64,000 nt of DNA from Flavobacteriales bacterium (lineage in GTDB: Bacteria; Bacteroidota; Bacteroidia; Flavobacteriales_C; GCA-002722245). The notes under the pieces are model-generated. The model did no database searches, was not told the origin of the DNA, and saw only the letters and a list, made by a program, of their open reading frames with translations. Each line of letters begins with the position of its first letter. Within the stretch, counting starts at the first letter, position 1. A program made the position numbers and the translations under genes. The stretch spans positions 1-64,000 of the forward strand of contig JAHEZM010000002.1 of NCBI GenBank assembly GCA_023251075.1. The letters are read 5' to 3'. Below are positions 28,313-37,174 of the stretch, in pieces.

Positions 28313-29152
28313 TCACGAATTTTCGGGATATCCAATTCGTAAACTCAATACAGGTTGATTTCTTTTCTTAATGATTTCTTCTGCTATACTTCCTGAAATG
28401 ATATGAGCCAATCCTGTTCTTCCATGAGTTTCCATTACTAATAATTCAGGATTTAATTCTTCACAGTAATGCTGAATTCCTTCTTCCACATTTTCTGCCG
28501 TGATGATATCGCAAACGAAGTTTTTAAATCCAGTACTTTTTGCGAATTCAGCCATAGCTGTTTTTACATTCTTCGTAGTTTCAAAATGTGCCCTGGTAAT
28601 TATTTTTACAAAATGAAGTTCAGGATGAAAAACATCCATCAATGATTTTATTTTTTGGAAGGCATTTTTACTTTCTCCTTCAAAATTGCTGCAGAACACT
28701 AATGTGTTTAATGCAAAATCAGGAGTAGCTTGTTTTACTATGATTACGGGGTAATCGGTTAATCGCAGTAATTTTTCTGTATTGCTTCCAAAAACGAAAT
28801 CATTTAATTTGTTATGGCCATGACTCCCCATTACAATTAAATCCACTTTTTGTAAATCAGCGTAATGGTGAATTCCTTTGATGGTAGAGTTATAATGAAC
28901 ATGATCAATGATTTTAACTCCCTCTAAATTTTTAAGTTGAAGTATTTCAAGAAATTGCTGATTTATTTTTTTAGTGGCTTCAATTCCTGTTTCAGTTTTT
29001 AAAAAATCCTCTAAGTGGTGTGCCGCTATAGGATAATCAACGATATGCAATAAATGTACTTCAGCATTGGCTTTTCTGGCTATAGCCGCGGCTACTCCAA
29101 GTGCATTTAAAGAGAAGGTGGAAAAATCGGTAGGGACTAGTATTTTTTTCAT
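28313..29152 (-). CDS. Universal stress protein, two UspA domains
   Basis: The start at ATG 29152 (MKKILVPTDFSTFSLNALGV) is the family N-terminus and gives 279 residues. The first Usp domain ends with VMGSHGHNKLNDFVFGSNT and the second with VMETHGRTGLAHIISGSIA. Both retain the G-2x-G-9x-G-S/T ATP-binding pattern, unlike the second half of its neighbour. It is convergent with that neighbour (15 nt between stops). Upstream is a palindromic repeat element that separates it from the ccoI control region, so its own promoter is unclear. It probably belongs to the same stress or microaerobic response. Confidence 0.9.
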   Translation of the reverse strand: MKKILVPTDFSTFSLNALGVAAAIARKANAEVHLLHIVDYPIAAHHLEDFLKTETGIEATKKINQQFLEILQLKNLEGVKIIDHVHYNSTIKGIHHYADLQKVDLIVMGSHGHNKLNDFVFGSNTEKLLRLTDYPVIIVKQATPDFALNTLVFCSNFEGESKNAFQKIKSLMDVFHPELHFVKIITRAHFETTKNVKTAMAEFAKSTGFKNFVCDIITAENVEEGIQHYCEELNPELLVMETHGRTGLAHIISGSIAEEIIKKRNQPVLSLRIGYPENS

Positions 29153-29173
29153 AAATATTTTTTGAAGTGGGGG

Positions 29174-29255
29174 CAATAGTTCCTTCGTTCCTCAGGATGA
29201 CAACCAGAGCTTGGATGAGCATTGTCTGTCATCCTGAGGAACGAAGGAACTATTG
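29174..29255. repeat. Palindromic repeat element, copy 1
   Basis: A perfect 29-bp inverted repeat (29174-29202 with 29227-29255, core CATCCTGAGGAACGAAGG) encloses a 24-base loop. The second copy is at 38020-38107; the loops are also related (both contain GATGAGC). No reading frame or transposase is present. It lies between divergent genes. Confidence 0.9.
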
Positions 29256-29318
29256 TCCTGTTTGTCTTAAATGTACTACTAATATTTTTATTGATAATGA
29301 CAATTGATACATCAAAAA

Positions 29319-29362
29319 CTGATTTTTGTCATATCCTTCTTTTTCTCCGTTGAGCACCTTTG
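29319..29362 (+). promoter_or_regulatory. ccoI promoter with Crp/FNR-type box
   Basis: The box CTGATTTTTGTCAT (29319-29332) and the -7 element CACCTTTG (29355-29362, one mismatch) are 36.5 nt apart, centre to end. The -7 element ends 5 nt before the ccoI ATG, predicting a leaderless message. The bases around the box closely match the distal box at ccoS. Confidence 0.6.
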
Positions 29363-29366
29363 CTAT

Positions 29367-31739
29367 ATGACACCTGTTTTATGTTTTCATTGTGGAGATG
29401 TGGTAAAGGATAATTCTTTTGTTGCTGAAAGCAAATCATTTTGTTGCATTGGGTGTGAAAATGTATATGTTCTACTCACCCAATCAGGTTTAAATAATTA
29501 CTACTCTTTAGAGAAAAATCCCGGTTTTTCTCCTCTGCTTAAAGAAGATGCTTTTGCGTTTTTAGATTTACCAGCGGCGGTAGATAAATTATTGGATTTC
29601 AAAAGTGAGGAGATAGAAAAAGTTCGTTTGGTATTGCCTAAAATACACTGTAGCTCTTGTATTTATTTGCTAGAGAATTTAAGTAAAATTAAGGAGGGTG
29701 TTTTAACGGTGCATGTAAATTACTCTTTAAAGGAAGCTTCTGTTACTTATGATCCTTCAAAAGTTTCATTGAAAGAGATGGCCTTGTTGCTTACTAAAAT
29801 TGGATATGAACCTACTTTTAAAAGGAAATCGGCAGATGCTACACCTAACAACAAATACAAAAAGCAATTGTGGAAAATTGGGGTGGCTGGTTTTTGTTTT
29901 GGAAATATTATGTTGTTGAGTTTTCCTGAATATTTAGCGATTTCTGAAATATCTGAAAATTTTAAATTGCTATTTCGTTATTTGAATATGTTACTGATTA
30001 TTCCTGTTCTTTTTTATTCGGGTACAGAATATTTTGTGAACAGCATCAATGCTTTAAAAATTCGAAAAATAAGTATTGACGTTCCTTTGGCAATAGGCAT
30101 AGTTGCACTTTTTGGAAGAAGTATTTATGAAGTGTTGAGCGCCACAGGTTCGGGCTATTTTGATACATTGGCGGGTTTAATATTTTTGCTTTTAACAGGG
30201 AGGTATTTTCAAAATAAAGTATTCGATGAATTTTCTTTTGAGCGTGAATTGTACTCGTATTTTCCTTTGTCGGTGGTGAAAAAACACAACCACAATGAAC
30301 AAAGAGTATTGATTGAAGATTTGCAACCAGGAGATCATATCACCATTAAAAATGAAGAAATTATTCCGTGTGATGCGCAACTAATTTCCGAAAGTATCAC
30401 GGCTGATTTGAGCTTCATAACGGGTGAAGCTTTGCCCAAAGTATTTGCAAGAGGAAGTAGGATTTATGCGGGAAGTAAAGTGGTGGGAAAACCTGGTGAA
30501 TTTATGGTTTTACAAAAAACAGATAAAAGTTATTTAGCCCGTTTGTGGGATGAAGTAAAATCGAGTGGTGGGGTGGATGTACTGGAATCTCTAACAGGAT
30601 CTTTGAGTGGCTATTTTACCACTTTGGTTTTGTTGGTGGGTACTGCTGCTTTTTCATTTTATTATTTTAACGATAATGTTTCGGGGGCTTTTAATGCACT
30701 TACTGCGGTGTTGTTAATTACTTGTCCGTGTGCCTCTGCATTATCTGCTCCTATGGCTTTAGGTAATGCCATTCGTTTGTTGGCGCGTAAAGGATTTTAT
30801 TTAAAAAATGCTTTTGTGGTAGAGAAAATTGCTCGGATCAAAAATGTGGTTTTAGATAAAACAGGAACAATCACTGTTGCCGAAAAAGTAGAGGTTTCCT
30901 ATCATGGTGAAACATTGAATCAGAAAGAAGAGTCTTTCATTTTTTCTGCTGTGAATTCCAGCAATCATCCCTTAAGCAGAATACTTTCCGAAAAATTAAA
31001 AAGCACTTCAGATCTCTTGCTTGTTGATTTTTATGAGGAACTAAAAGGGAGTGGTATCAAAGCTTTGGTGGGTGATGCAGAAGTGAAGGTGGGTTCTGCA
31101 AAATTTACTTCTGCTGAAATTGAAACGAAGGTGGATGGATACGGATCATGGGTACATGTAATGATTAATAAAAAATATAAAGGATATTATTTTATAGAAA
31201 GTAAATATCGGGATGGTTTATGGGAAATGTTGAATGCCCTAAAAAGAAATTCAAATATTTATTTACTGAGTGGTGATCACAGGGATGAGAATCCGAAACT
31301 AGAAGAAGTTTTTGGGTCTCATATGGTGTTTAATCAGAGCCCGGCCGATAAAAAATATTTTGTTCAATCTTTGCATAACAGCGCACCAACAATGATGGTA
31401 GGTGATGGAGTTAATGATGGAGTTGCTTTAAAAGTAAGTGATGTGGGCATTGCGGTTTCCGATAATGTAAATTCATTTTATCCATCGGCACAGGTGATTT
31501 TAGATGGAAAAATGTTCAATGAATTGCCGCAAATGTTGTTGTATTCTAAAAGAGTTTTACGAGTGATTTATGTCTGTTTAAGTTTGTCGTTTTTATACAA
31601 TATTGTAGGAATGTATTTTGCTTGTAGTTTACAGGTAACACCTTTGTTTGCAGCAGTATTAATGCCAATAAGTTCTATTACAGTTGTTTCATTGGCGGTG
31701 GGAGGAACGTATTTGGCTTACCGTAGAATTTTCTTGTAG
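29367..31739 (+). CDS. ccoI: Copper-type P1B ATPase for cbb3 oxidase maturation
   Basis: The start at ATG 29367 (MTPVLCFHCGDVV) puts the CxxC of the N-terminal metal-binding region at the beginning, as in the family; the longer frame runs into the promoter. The 790-residue pump has FCCIGCENVY, an HMA-like domain with IHCSSCIYLL (about residue 100), the actuator loop TGEALP, the ion motif TCPCASALSAP in a membrane helix, the phosphorylation site DKTGT and the hinge MVGDGVNDGVAL (usually GDGINDAPAL). It should supply copper for CcoN. It is 3 kb from the oxidase genes with two unrelated genes between, but shares their promoter box. Confidence 0.93.
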   Translation: MTPVLCFHCGDVVKDNSFVAESKSFCCIGCENVYVLLTQSGLNNYYSLEKNPGFSPLLKEDAFAFLDLPAAVDKLLDFKSEEIEKVRLVLPKIHCSSCIYLLENLSKIKEGVLTVHVNYSLKEASVTYDPSKVSLKEMALLLTKIGYEPTFKRKSADATPNNKYKKQLWKIGVAGFCFGNIMLLSFPEYLAISEISENFKLLFRYLNMLLIIPVLFYSGTEYFVNSINALKIRKISIDVPLAIGIVALFGRSIYEVLSATGSGYFDTLAGLIFLLLTGRYFQNKVFDEFSFERELYSYFPLSVVKKHNHNEQRVLIEDLQPGDHITIKNEEIIPCDAQLISESITADLSFITGEALPKVFARGSRIYAGSKVVGKPGEFMVLQKTDKSYLARLWDEVKSSGGVDVLESLTGSLSGYFTTLVLLVGTAAFSFYYFNDNVSGAFNALTAVLLITCPCASALSAPMALGNAIRLLARKGFYLKNAFVVEKIARIKNVVLDKTGTITVAEKVEVSYHGETLNQKEESFIFSAVNSSNHPLSRILSEKLKSTSDLLLVDFYEELKGSGIKALVGDAEVKVGSAKFTSAEIETKVDGYGSWVHVMINKKYKGYYFIESKYRDGLWEMLNALKRNSNIYLLSGDHRDENPKLEEVFGSHMVFNQSPADKKYFVQSLHNSAPTMMVGDGVNDGVALKVSDVGIAVSDNVNSFYPSAQVILDGKMFNELPQMLLYSKRVLRVIYVCLSLSFLYNIVGMYFACSLQVTPLFAAVLMPISSITVVSLAVGGTYLAYRRIFL

Positions 31740-31741
31740 AG

Positions 31742-31766
31742 TTGCCCCTTAACTTGTAAGGGGCAA
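31742..31766. terminator. Bidirectional terminator between ccoI and the SIMPL-like gene
   Basis: A perfect 10-bp stem (TTGCCCCTTA with TAAGGGGCAA) closes a 5-base loop in the 37-bp gap between convergent genes. No long T run follows on either side. Confidence 0.6.
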
Positions 31767-31776
31767 TCTTGCAAGG

Positions 31777-32748
31777 TTATTTCCCCATATCTATTTTCTT
31801 CAACTCACCACTTTTACCAAGAATGTAAAATGTTTTTTCTTTGCTTTTTTCTTCTTCACGTTTTTCTTTTTCTTCTTTCTCTTTTTCACGATCGCGTTTC
31901 ACATAACCGTAATTTATCTGATATTGAAATTGTATTACCGGATTGGTTTCTTTAGCGTTGAAAACATAATCGGCATCTTTTAAATTAAGGTTGAAATATT
32001 TATCGGCATTCACTGTTCTGGAATAAGTAATATTTGAATTTTCTGCTAAATGATGTTTGTAAATACTTTGGTTGTTGATGAACGATTTTAAATATCTATC
32101 GCTGGGATATAATACTTCTGAGTTTTTGCTGAAGCTTGGTTTTCCATCATCGAAAACCCAACCTAAATCGGTACATAGTTTTTTCTTTTTATTGGTGTAT
32201 TCCAGTGCTTTCATTGCTAGGCTATCGTAAATGGGAGTGGAATTGTTTAGATACGCTTCAGCCGAAACCATGTCATATAAATTGTATTCTAAACATTTTT
32301 TAGCGAGTTCGCGCAGCAGAGAAATCTTTTTCACATTAAAGGTTATGTTTTCTGTGATTTTGTAGCCTATGGGTTTTTGTGCCACAGAATCGCTTAAGTT
32401 AAAATCAAAAACCGGATCGAGTGCAACAATATCTACCAATGCATTTTCAGAAGTAATTCCTGATTTTTTAACATCTGCCACTAGTTTATCAGTTTCTGTA
32501 TTCATGGTTTTTTCTACTTCTTCTACCGTTTTATTGATGTATGATTTTGAATAGGTAATATGGTAACCATCGGGTATAGCATTGTAAATAATAGTGCTGG
32601 TAATATTTACGCTATTGCTGGCAGCATCGGCTACAATACTGCTGTTTTCATTGTTGTTTATCTTGTCTATAGGGTTTAAATGGAAACTGCTTTTTTGTGC
32701 GTAAATACTGCTGTTGATAAGGATTAAAGATAGAAGTAGTTTTTTCAT
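31777..32748 (-). CDS. Secreted SIMPL-domain-like protein (DUF541)
   Basis: The start at ATG 32748 opens a signal peptide (MKKLLLSLILINSSIYA); three further codons upstream would need a TTG start. The 323-residue protein shows YHITYSKSYINKTVEEVEKT followed by VADVKKSGITSENALVDIVA and, later, SLLRELAKKCLEYNLYDMVS. This arrangement resembles SIMPL/DUF541 proteins, in which a conserved strand-helix unit is followed by a helix pair. The C-terminus carries an extreme charged run (residues about 285-305, mostly Lys/Glu/Arg). Location is the periplasm or outer membrane. The family call is tentative and the function unknown. Confidence 0.55.
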   Translation of the reverse strand: MKKLLLSLILINSSIYAQKSSFHLNPIDKINNNENSSIVADAASNSVNITSTIIYNAIPDGYHITYSKSYINKTVEEVEKTMNTETDKLVADVKKSGITSENALVDIVALDPVFDFNLSDSVAQKPIGYKITENITFNVKKISLLRELAKKCLEYNLYDMVSAEAYLNNSTPIYDSLAMKALEYTNKKKKLCTDLGWVFDDGKPSFSKNSEVLYPSDRYLKSFINNQSIYKHHLAENSNITYSRTVNADKYFNLNLKDADYVFNAKETNPVIQFQYQINYGYVKRDREKEKEEKEKREEEKSKEKTFYILGKSGELKKIDMGK

Positions 32749-32879
32749 AGCGCTCAATTTTGAAGTATAATCTGGTTTTTCTAATTCGTTACATTTCCTT
32801 CTTTAATGGAAAAAAATAAAAAGGTAACTATTGAATCTTTTAATGTTTATATTTAAGTTCTAAACTTAAACTTTACTTT

Positions 32880-34442
32880 ATGTTATTTACTTCTCGTGTT
32901 CCTGAGCAAAGATTTTCTTTTTTAGTTTCAAACATTGTTTTAAAAGATTCTAGTAAATCTGTAAGCTTTGATTTATCTGCTACTTCATGTAGAGATATGA
33001 AAAATGTATCAATGAAGGTGATTGATTCCAGCACCAGAAATGAAATTCATTTTTCTGAAAAAATTACTACTCTTCAGCATAGTAAAAATGTAATGGCGCT
33101 GGAAAGTTCTCCGCTTAAATTTCCATTTGAAACCATTGTTTACTTGCAGGGAGAAATGGAGAACGGAGCGAGTTTTAATGATTCATTTGCGTTTACTATT
33201 GGTTATGCAGTGGATGGAACTTTGGCTTTGGTAACTGCGCCTGATGCTCCGGAATCACCGGCTAATCGATCTGACATTGTTTTATTCGATAAAGCAAAAG
33301 AAACAAAATGTGTTATTGATTTAGACACTGTAAAAGGAGATAGTAAAGGATTCAATATTTTATTTGATTTTGGAAATACACATCCCTTTACCGGAAAGAT
33401 TGAAAAAATGCATTCGTTTAAAGTAATGGTTTACAATAAAGGTTCGCTGATTATCGATAAGGTGATGGAGTTGAGCGATTCGGAGAGATTAAACTTACAA
33501 TCTTCCTCTTTAGATTTAAGAGATATCGTTATTTATTTTGTTGCAGAAAACAATGCAACATTTATTGATCCGCAACGATCAACGGTAATTAAAATGGCCG
33601 ATTTTTATCAACCTGGCCTAAGTGATTACGGAATGTTTTATTCGGCAGGTGGTGATTTATGGAATCGTGCTTTTTTTACCCTCGATCAAATTTATTTGTT
33701 CAGAAAAAATATTGGCGACACATGCGCAGTTTGGATGCCAAGAATTAAAACCAAATATCCAAGTACCGATGTGAAAGACAATATGGCGCATTGGGATGGA
33801 TTGTGGAATGAAATGGTTTTAGGAAAAGTGTTTCATAGTTATTGGGTGGTGGCCCATGAATTCGGACACGGAATTATGGATCATGCTTTATCGGCAATGC
33901 CAATGTATTCGGTAATTAAAGATCATGATGTGGATACTTACGACAATGTTTCTGATGGTAGTCATGCATGGGTAGAGGGATATGCTGAGTTTATGCAGGT
34001 TATGCTTACCGGCGGAAATGTACAGGATTGTCGCCCGGCAATCAATTGGAAAAAATATCTCGATTCGGCAGGTAAACCAATGTCAACAGATATTGAAACT
34101 CCGGAAGCATACAACAGAAAATGGTTGAAAGGTTTTAATGGAGATGGATCAGAGGCAAACAACGATAAAGGTTATTTAATTGAAGGAGTAGTAGCTGCTT
34201 TTTTATGGGATTTGTACGATTACAATGATGATAGTGGAGATCAGGTAAGCGGTTCGTTTACACAAATCATTAAAGTGATTCAAGATAAAAAACCAAAAAA
34301 TTTAATTGATTTTGTTCGTGGCTGGGGCGATTTATACAAATTCTCTCCAGAGTTCGCCCGTTTGTATTTTTATCATAGCATTGGCGGACCATCAATGAGT
34401 TTGGAGAGTTTGCAAAACGAAAAAAAGGAAATTCCTGCATAG
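32880..34442 (+). CDS. HExxH metallopeptidase-like protein without signal peptide
   Basis: I do not recognise the family. The 520-residue protein has a beta-rich N-terminal half (1-235) and a C-terminal half with HEFGHGIMDH at 326-335, a zinc-binding HExxH motif. GSHAWVEGYAEF follows, and its Glu366 or Glu370 could be the third ligand of a gluzincin-type site. The upstream RAFFTLDQIYLFRKNIGD region and the downstream IEGVVAAFLWDLYDYNDD are typical of the helical half of such peptidases. The start (MLFTSRVPEQRFSF) has no signal peptide, and the upstream bases give no better start. It sits between the SIMPL-like gene and the cbb3 operon without evident link to either. Confidence 0.6.
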   Translation: MLFTSRVPEQRFSFLVSNIVLKDSSKSVSFDLSATSCRDMKNVSMKVIDSSTRNEIHFSEKITTLQHSKNVMALESSPLKFPFETIVYLQGEMENGASFNDSFAFTIGYAVDGTLALVTAPDAPESPANRSDIVLFDKAKETKCVIDLDTVKGDSKGFNILFDFGNTHPFTGKIEKMHSFKVMVYNKGSLIIDKVMELSDSERLNLQSSSLDLRDIVIYFVAENNATFIDPQRSTVIKMADFYQPGLSDYGMFYSAGGDLWNRAFFTLDQIYLFRKNIGDTCAVWMPRIKTKYPSTDVKDNMAHWDGLWNEMVLGKVFHSYWVVAHEFGHGIMDHALSAMPMYSVIKDHDVDTYDNVSDGSHAWVEGYAEFMQVMLTGGNVQDCRPAINWKKYLDSAGKPMSTDIETPEAYNRKWLKGFNGDGSEANNDKGYLIEGVVAAFLWDLYDYNDDSGDQVSGSFTQIIKVIQDKKPKNLIDFVRGWGDLYKFSPEFARLYFYHSIGGPSMSLESLQNEKKEIPA

Positions 34443-34483
34443 AATGAAATAAATTAGAGGCTCAATTTATTACCTCGAATTTT

Positions 34484-34512
34484 AAATGGTATCACAAATT
34501 GTGATACCATTT
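34484..34512 (+). terminator. Terminator of the HExxH gene
   Basis: A perfect 14-bp inverted repeat (AAATGGTATCACAA with TTGTGATACCATTT) with a one-base centre is followed by ATTTTTTA. It starts 42 nt past the stop codon. Confidence 0.8.
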
Positions 34513-34554
34513 ATTTTTTAGCAGTGTTGTAAAATAGTTCGGAAAATCTCCAAC

Positions 34555-34620
34555 CTGATTTTTATCATATTCCTCTTTGACTCCCATCAAAACTGATTTA
34601 AACCCATCCCTATACTTTTA
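34555..34620 (+). promoter_or_regulatory. ccoS-ccoNO promoter with two Crp/FNR-type boxes
   Basis: Distal box CTGATTTTTATCAT (34555-34568) and proximal box TTGACTCCCATCAA (34577-34590) lie 22 bp apart, centre to centre. The -7 candidate TACTTTTA (34613-34620) ends 58.5 and 36.5 nt from the two centres. The following bases extend a 13-mer (TACTTTTACCACA) shared with the MBL gene promoter. Confidence 0.65.
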
Positions 34621-34637
34621 CCACACAAAGTATTGAT

Positions 34638-34799
34638 ATGAGTGTTTTAATTATTTTAATTCTGTTGAGTTTATCGATTGCCGCTCTATTCGTAGGGTTT
34701 TATTATTGGGCAATTAAAACCGATCAGTTTGAAGATGATTATACTCCCTCTGTTCGAATACTCTTCGATGATGAACTAATCAAAAAACAATCCGAGTAA
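34638..34799 (+). CDS. ccoS: cbb3 oxidase assembly protein CcoS
   Basis: This 53-residue single-span membrane protein begins MSVLIILILLSLSIAALFVG and then has FYYWAIKTDQFEDD, the conserved CcoS signature in which the aromatic/Gly segment is followed by QFEDL/D. CcoS is needed to insert haem and copper into CcoN. Its TAA stop overlaps the ccoNO ATG as TAATG, so translation is coupled. It is the first gene of the oxidase operon, about 13-18 nt downstream of the predicted transcription start. No Shine-Dalgarno sequence is seen, as is normal for the phylum. Confidence 0.9.
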   Translation: MSVLIILILLSLSIAALFVGFYYWAIKTDQFEDDYTPSVRILFDDELIKKQSE

Positions 34800-36988
34800 T
34801 GGAAATGCAATTAGAAAAATTTTCCTACGACAACAAGATTGTACGCAACTTTTTGTATGCTACAGCAATCTGGGGACTAGTAGGATTTTTAGTGGGCCTT
34901 ATTTTGGCCATTGAAATGTTTTGGCCTGCTATTTCAGGTGAACTTCCATTTTTATCTTTTGGCCGATTGCGACCGCTGCATACCAATGCCGTGATTTTTG
35001 CATTCGTGGGTAACGGCATTTTTGCCGGTGTTTATTATTCGCTCCAACGTTTGTGTAAAACAAGAATGTTTAGTGATGTTTTAGGTAAAATTCATTTTTG
35101 GGGATGGCAACTCATCATCGTTTCTGCTGCTGTTACCATCCCATTTGGTTACACCAGCGGTAAAGAATATGCCGAATTAGAATGGCCGATAGATATTGCC
35201 ATTGCCTTAATTTGGGTAGTGTTTGGATGGAACATGATTGGTACTATTTTAAAAAGAAGAGTGAAACATTTGTATGTTGCTATTTGGTTTTATATCGCTT
35301 CGTGGATTACAGTAACGATGTTGCATTTGGTGAATTCATTTGCCATGCCGGTTACTTTTTTAAAATCATATTCATGGTATGCGGGTGTGCAAGATGCATT
35401 GGTACAATGGTGGTACGGGCACAATGCCGTTGCATTTTTTCTTACCACAACATACCTGGGATTGATGTACTACTTTATACCCAAAGCTTCAGGCCGGCCC
35501 GTGTTCTCTTATAGATTATCTATCATTCACTTTTGGGCGCTTATCTTCATCTATATTTGGGCCGGCCCTCATCACTTGCTATATACTGCCTTGCCCGATT
35601 GGGCACAATCTCTCGGTACTGTATTTTCCATTATGTTGATTGCTCCGTCGTGGGGTGGTATGTTGAATGGCTTACTCACTTTACGTGGTGCTTGGGATAA
35701 AGTGCGTGATGATGTTACCTTGAAATTTATGGTGGTTGCTTTAACTGCTTACGGTATGGCTACTTTCGAAGGTCCGATGTTGTCGTTGAAATCTTTGAAC
35801 GCATTGAGTCACTATACCGACTGGACTATTGCACACGTGCACATTGGTGCTTTAGGGTGGAATGGTTGTTTGACTTTTGCCATTTTCTATTTCTTAATTC
35901 CTAAAATGTTTAGTGCAAAATTGTATTCTCAAAAATTAGCCAACTGGCATTTTTGGTTGGCTACTTTAGGTATTTTGTTTTATGCTGTTCCAATGTATTG
36001 GGCCGGTATTGTACAAAATCAAATGTGGAGAGAATTCAATGCAGATGGTACTTTAACCAATCAAAATTTTTTAGATACCGTAACGCAAATTATTCCAATG
36101 TATGAGTTGCGTGCCATTGGTGGTTTCATTTTTATTGCTGGTGTAGTGTTGATGTTTTACAACTTAATTAAAACCATTAAGAGTGGAAAATTAATTGAAA
36201 ATGAAGAAGCAGAAGCTTATTCATTAGCCAAAACAAATGTTAAGCATGAGAAAGAACACTGGCATCGTTGGATTGAAAAACGTCCGGTTCAAATGTTGGT
36301 TTTGAGTTTAATTATGGTGTTGATTGGTGGTGCTTTAGAAATGGTTCCAACCTTTCTGGTGAAATCAAATGTTCCAACAATTACGAGTGTTCATCCTTAC
36401 ACTCCGCTGGAACTAGAAGGTAGGGATATCTATATTCGTGAAGGATGTTACAACTGCCATTCGCAAATGATTCGCCCCTTCCGTTGGGAAACAGAAAGAT
36501 ATGGCGACTATTCCAAAGCAGGTGAATTTGTGTACGATCATCCACATCAATGGGGATCGAAAAGAACGGGGCCAGATTTAGCACGTGAAGGTGTAAAAAC
36601 AGGTAGGTTGTATAAATCCAACGATTGGCATTTTAATCACTTGTTGCTACCCGATTCAGTATCGAACGGATCTATCATGCCTCGTTATCCTTGGTTGTTA
36701 GCGAAATTGAGTACGGGCGATTTAGATAAAAAAATATCTGCGATGAGGGTGTTGGGTGTTCCTTATTCTGAAGGATATGAAAATAAAGCATTGGCTGATT
36801 TGCAAATACAAGCTAAAGAAGTTGCAAAACCTTTGTACGACAATATTGACGCTTTAGTGATTTCTGATGAAACATATGATAAAGTAAAGTCGGGAGAAAT
36901 GAAATTTGAAGAAACAGAAATGGTTGCGTTGATTGCATACTTGCAACGATTGGGAACTGATATTTATCCAAAACAAGCTAAAAAATAA
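34799..36988 (+). CDS. ccoNO: cbb3-type cytochrome oxidase, fused subunits I and II
   Basis: This 729-residue protein joins CcoN (about 1-465, at least 12 membrane helices) to CcoO (about 495-729). The CcoN part holds haem and copper ligand regions: RPLHTNAVIFAFVG, VQWWYGHNAVAFFLTT, WAGPHHLLYTALPDW and TIAHVHIGALGW. The CcoO part has one membrane helix (about residues 497-520) and one c-type haem site, EGCYNCHSQMI, with RPFRWETERYGDYSKAGEF downstream. The complex reduces oxygen to water at the inner membrane with high affinity. The fusion is usual in Bacteroidota. It is coupled to ccoS and followed after 3 nt by ccoQ. Confidence 0.97.
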   Translation: MEMQLEKFSYDNKIVRNFLYATAIWGLVGFLVGLILAIEMFWPAISGELPFLSFGRLRPLHTNAVIFAFVGNGIFAGVYYSLQRLCKTRMFSDVLGKIHFWGWQLIIVSAAVTIPFGYTSGKEYAELEWPIDIAIALIWVVFGWNMIGTILKRRVKHLYVAIWFYIASWITVTMLHLVNSFAMPVTFLKSYSWYAGVQDALVQWWYGHNAVAFFLTTTYLGLMYYFIPKASGRPVFSYRLSIIHFWALIFIYIWAGPHHLLYTALPDWAQSLGTVFSIMLIAPSWGGMLNGLLTLRGAWDKVRDDVTLKFMVVALTAYGMATFEGPMLSLKSLNALSHYTDWTIAHVHIGALGWNGCLTFAIFYFLIPKMFSAKLYSQKLANWHFWLATLGILFYAVPMYWAGIVQNQMWREFNADGTLTNQNFLDTVTQIIPMYELRAIGGFIFIAGVVLMFYNLIKTIKSGKLIENEEAEAYSLAKTNVKHEKEHWHRWIEKRPVQMLVLSLIMVLIGGALEMVPTFLVKSNVPTITSVHPYTPLELEGRDIYIREGCYNCHSQMIRPFRWETERYGDYSKAGEFVYDHPHQWGSKRTGPDLAREGVKTGRLYKSNDWHFNHLLLPDSVSNGSIMPRYPWLLAKLSTGDLDKKISAMRVLGVPYSEGYENKALADLQIQAKEVAKPLYDNIDALVISDETYDKVKSGEMKFEETEMVALIAYLQRLGTDIYPKQAKK

Positions 36989-36991
36989 TTT

Positions 36992-37174
36992 ATGTTGAAG
37001 TTTATAAAAGGTCATTTGGATTCGATTTCTGGGATTGAAATCTATCCCATTATTTCACTACTTATATTCTTCACTTTTTTTACGGTGATGTTTGTTTGGG
37101 TAATGAAATCAGATAAAAAATATTTAGAAGAAATGAGTGAAATGCCTTTCGATAATAAAAACGATATGCTATGA
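36992..37174 (+). CDS. ccoQ: cbb3 oxidase small subunit CcoQ
   Basis: This 60-residue protein has one membrane helix (IYPIISLLIFFTFFTVMFVW) and a charged tail with the conserved-type pattern MKSDKKYLEEMSEMPFD. CcoQ stabilises the assembled oxidase. The call rests on size, topology, the tail motif and position between ccoNO and ccoP. Its stop overlaps the ccoP start (ATGA), which indicates coupling. Confidence 0.85.
   Translation: MLKFIKGHLDSISGIEIYPIISLLIFFTFFTVMFVWVMKSDKKYLEEMSEMPFDNKNDML

Noticed and set aside
29304-29315. TTGATACATCAA upstream of ccoI as another Crp/FNR-type box
   Set aside because: The half sites are separated by 2 instead of 4 bases, so a Crp/FNR dimer would not fit. 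I used the neighbouring CTGAT-N4-GTCAT instead.
35182-35514. 110-residue plus-strand frame within ccoNO
   Set aside because: It is an out-of-frame shadow of the conserved CcoN coding sequence.
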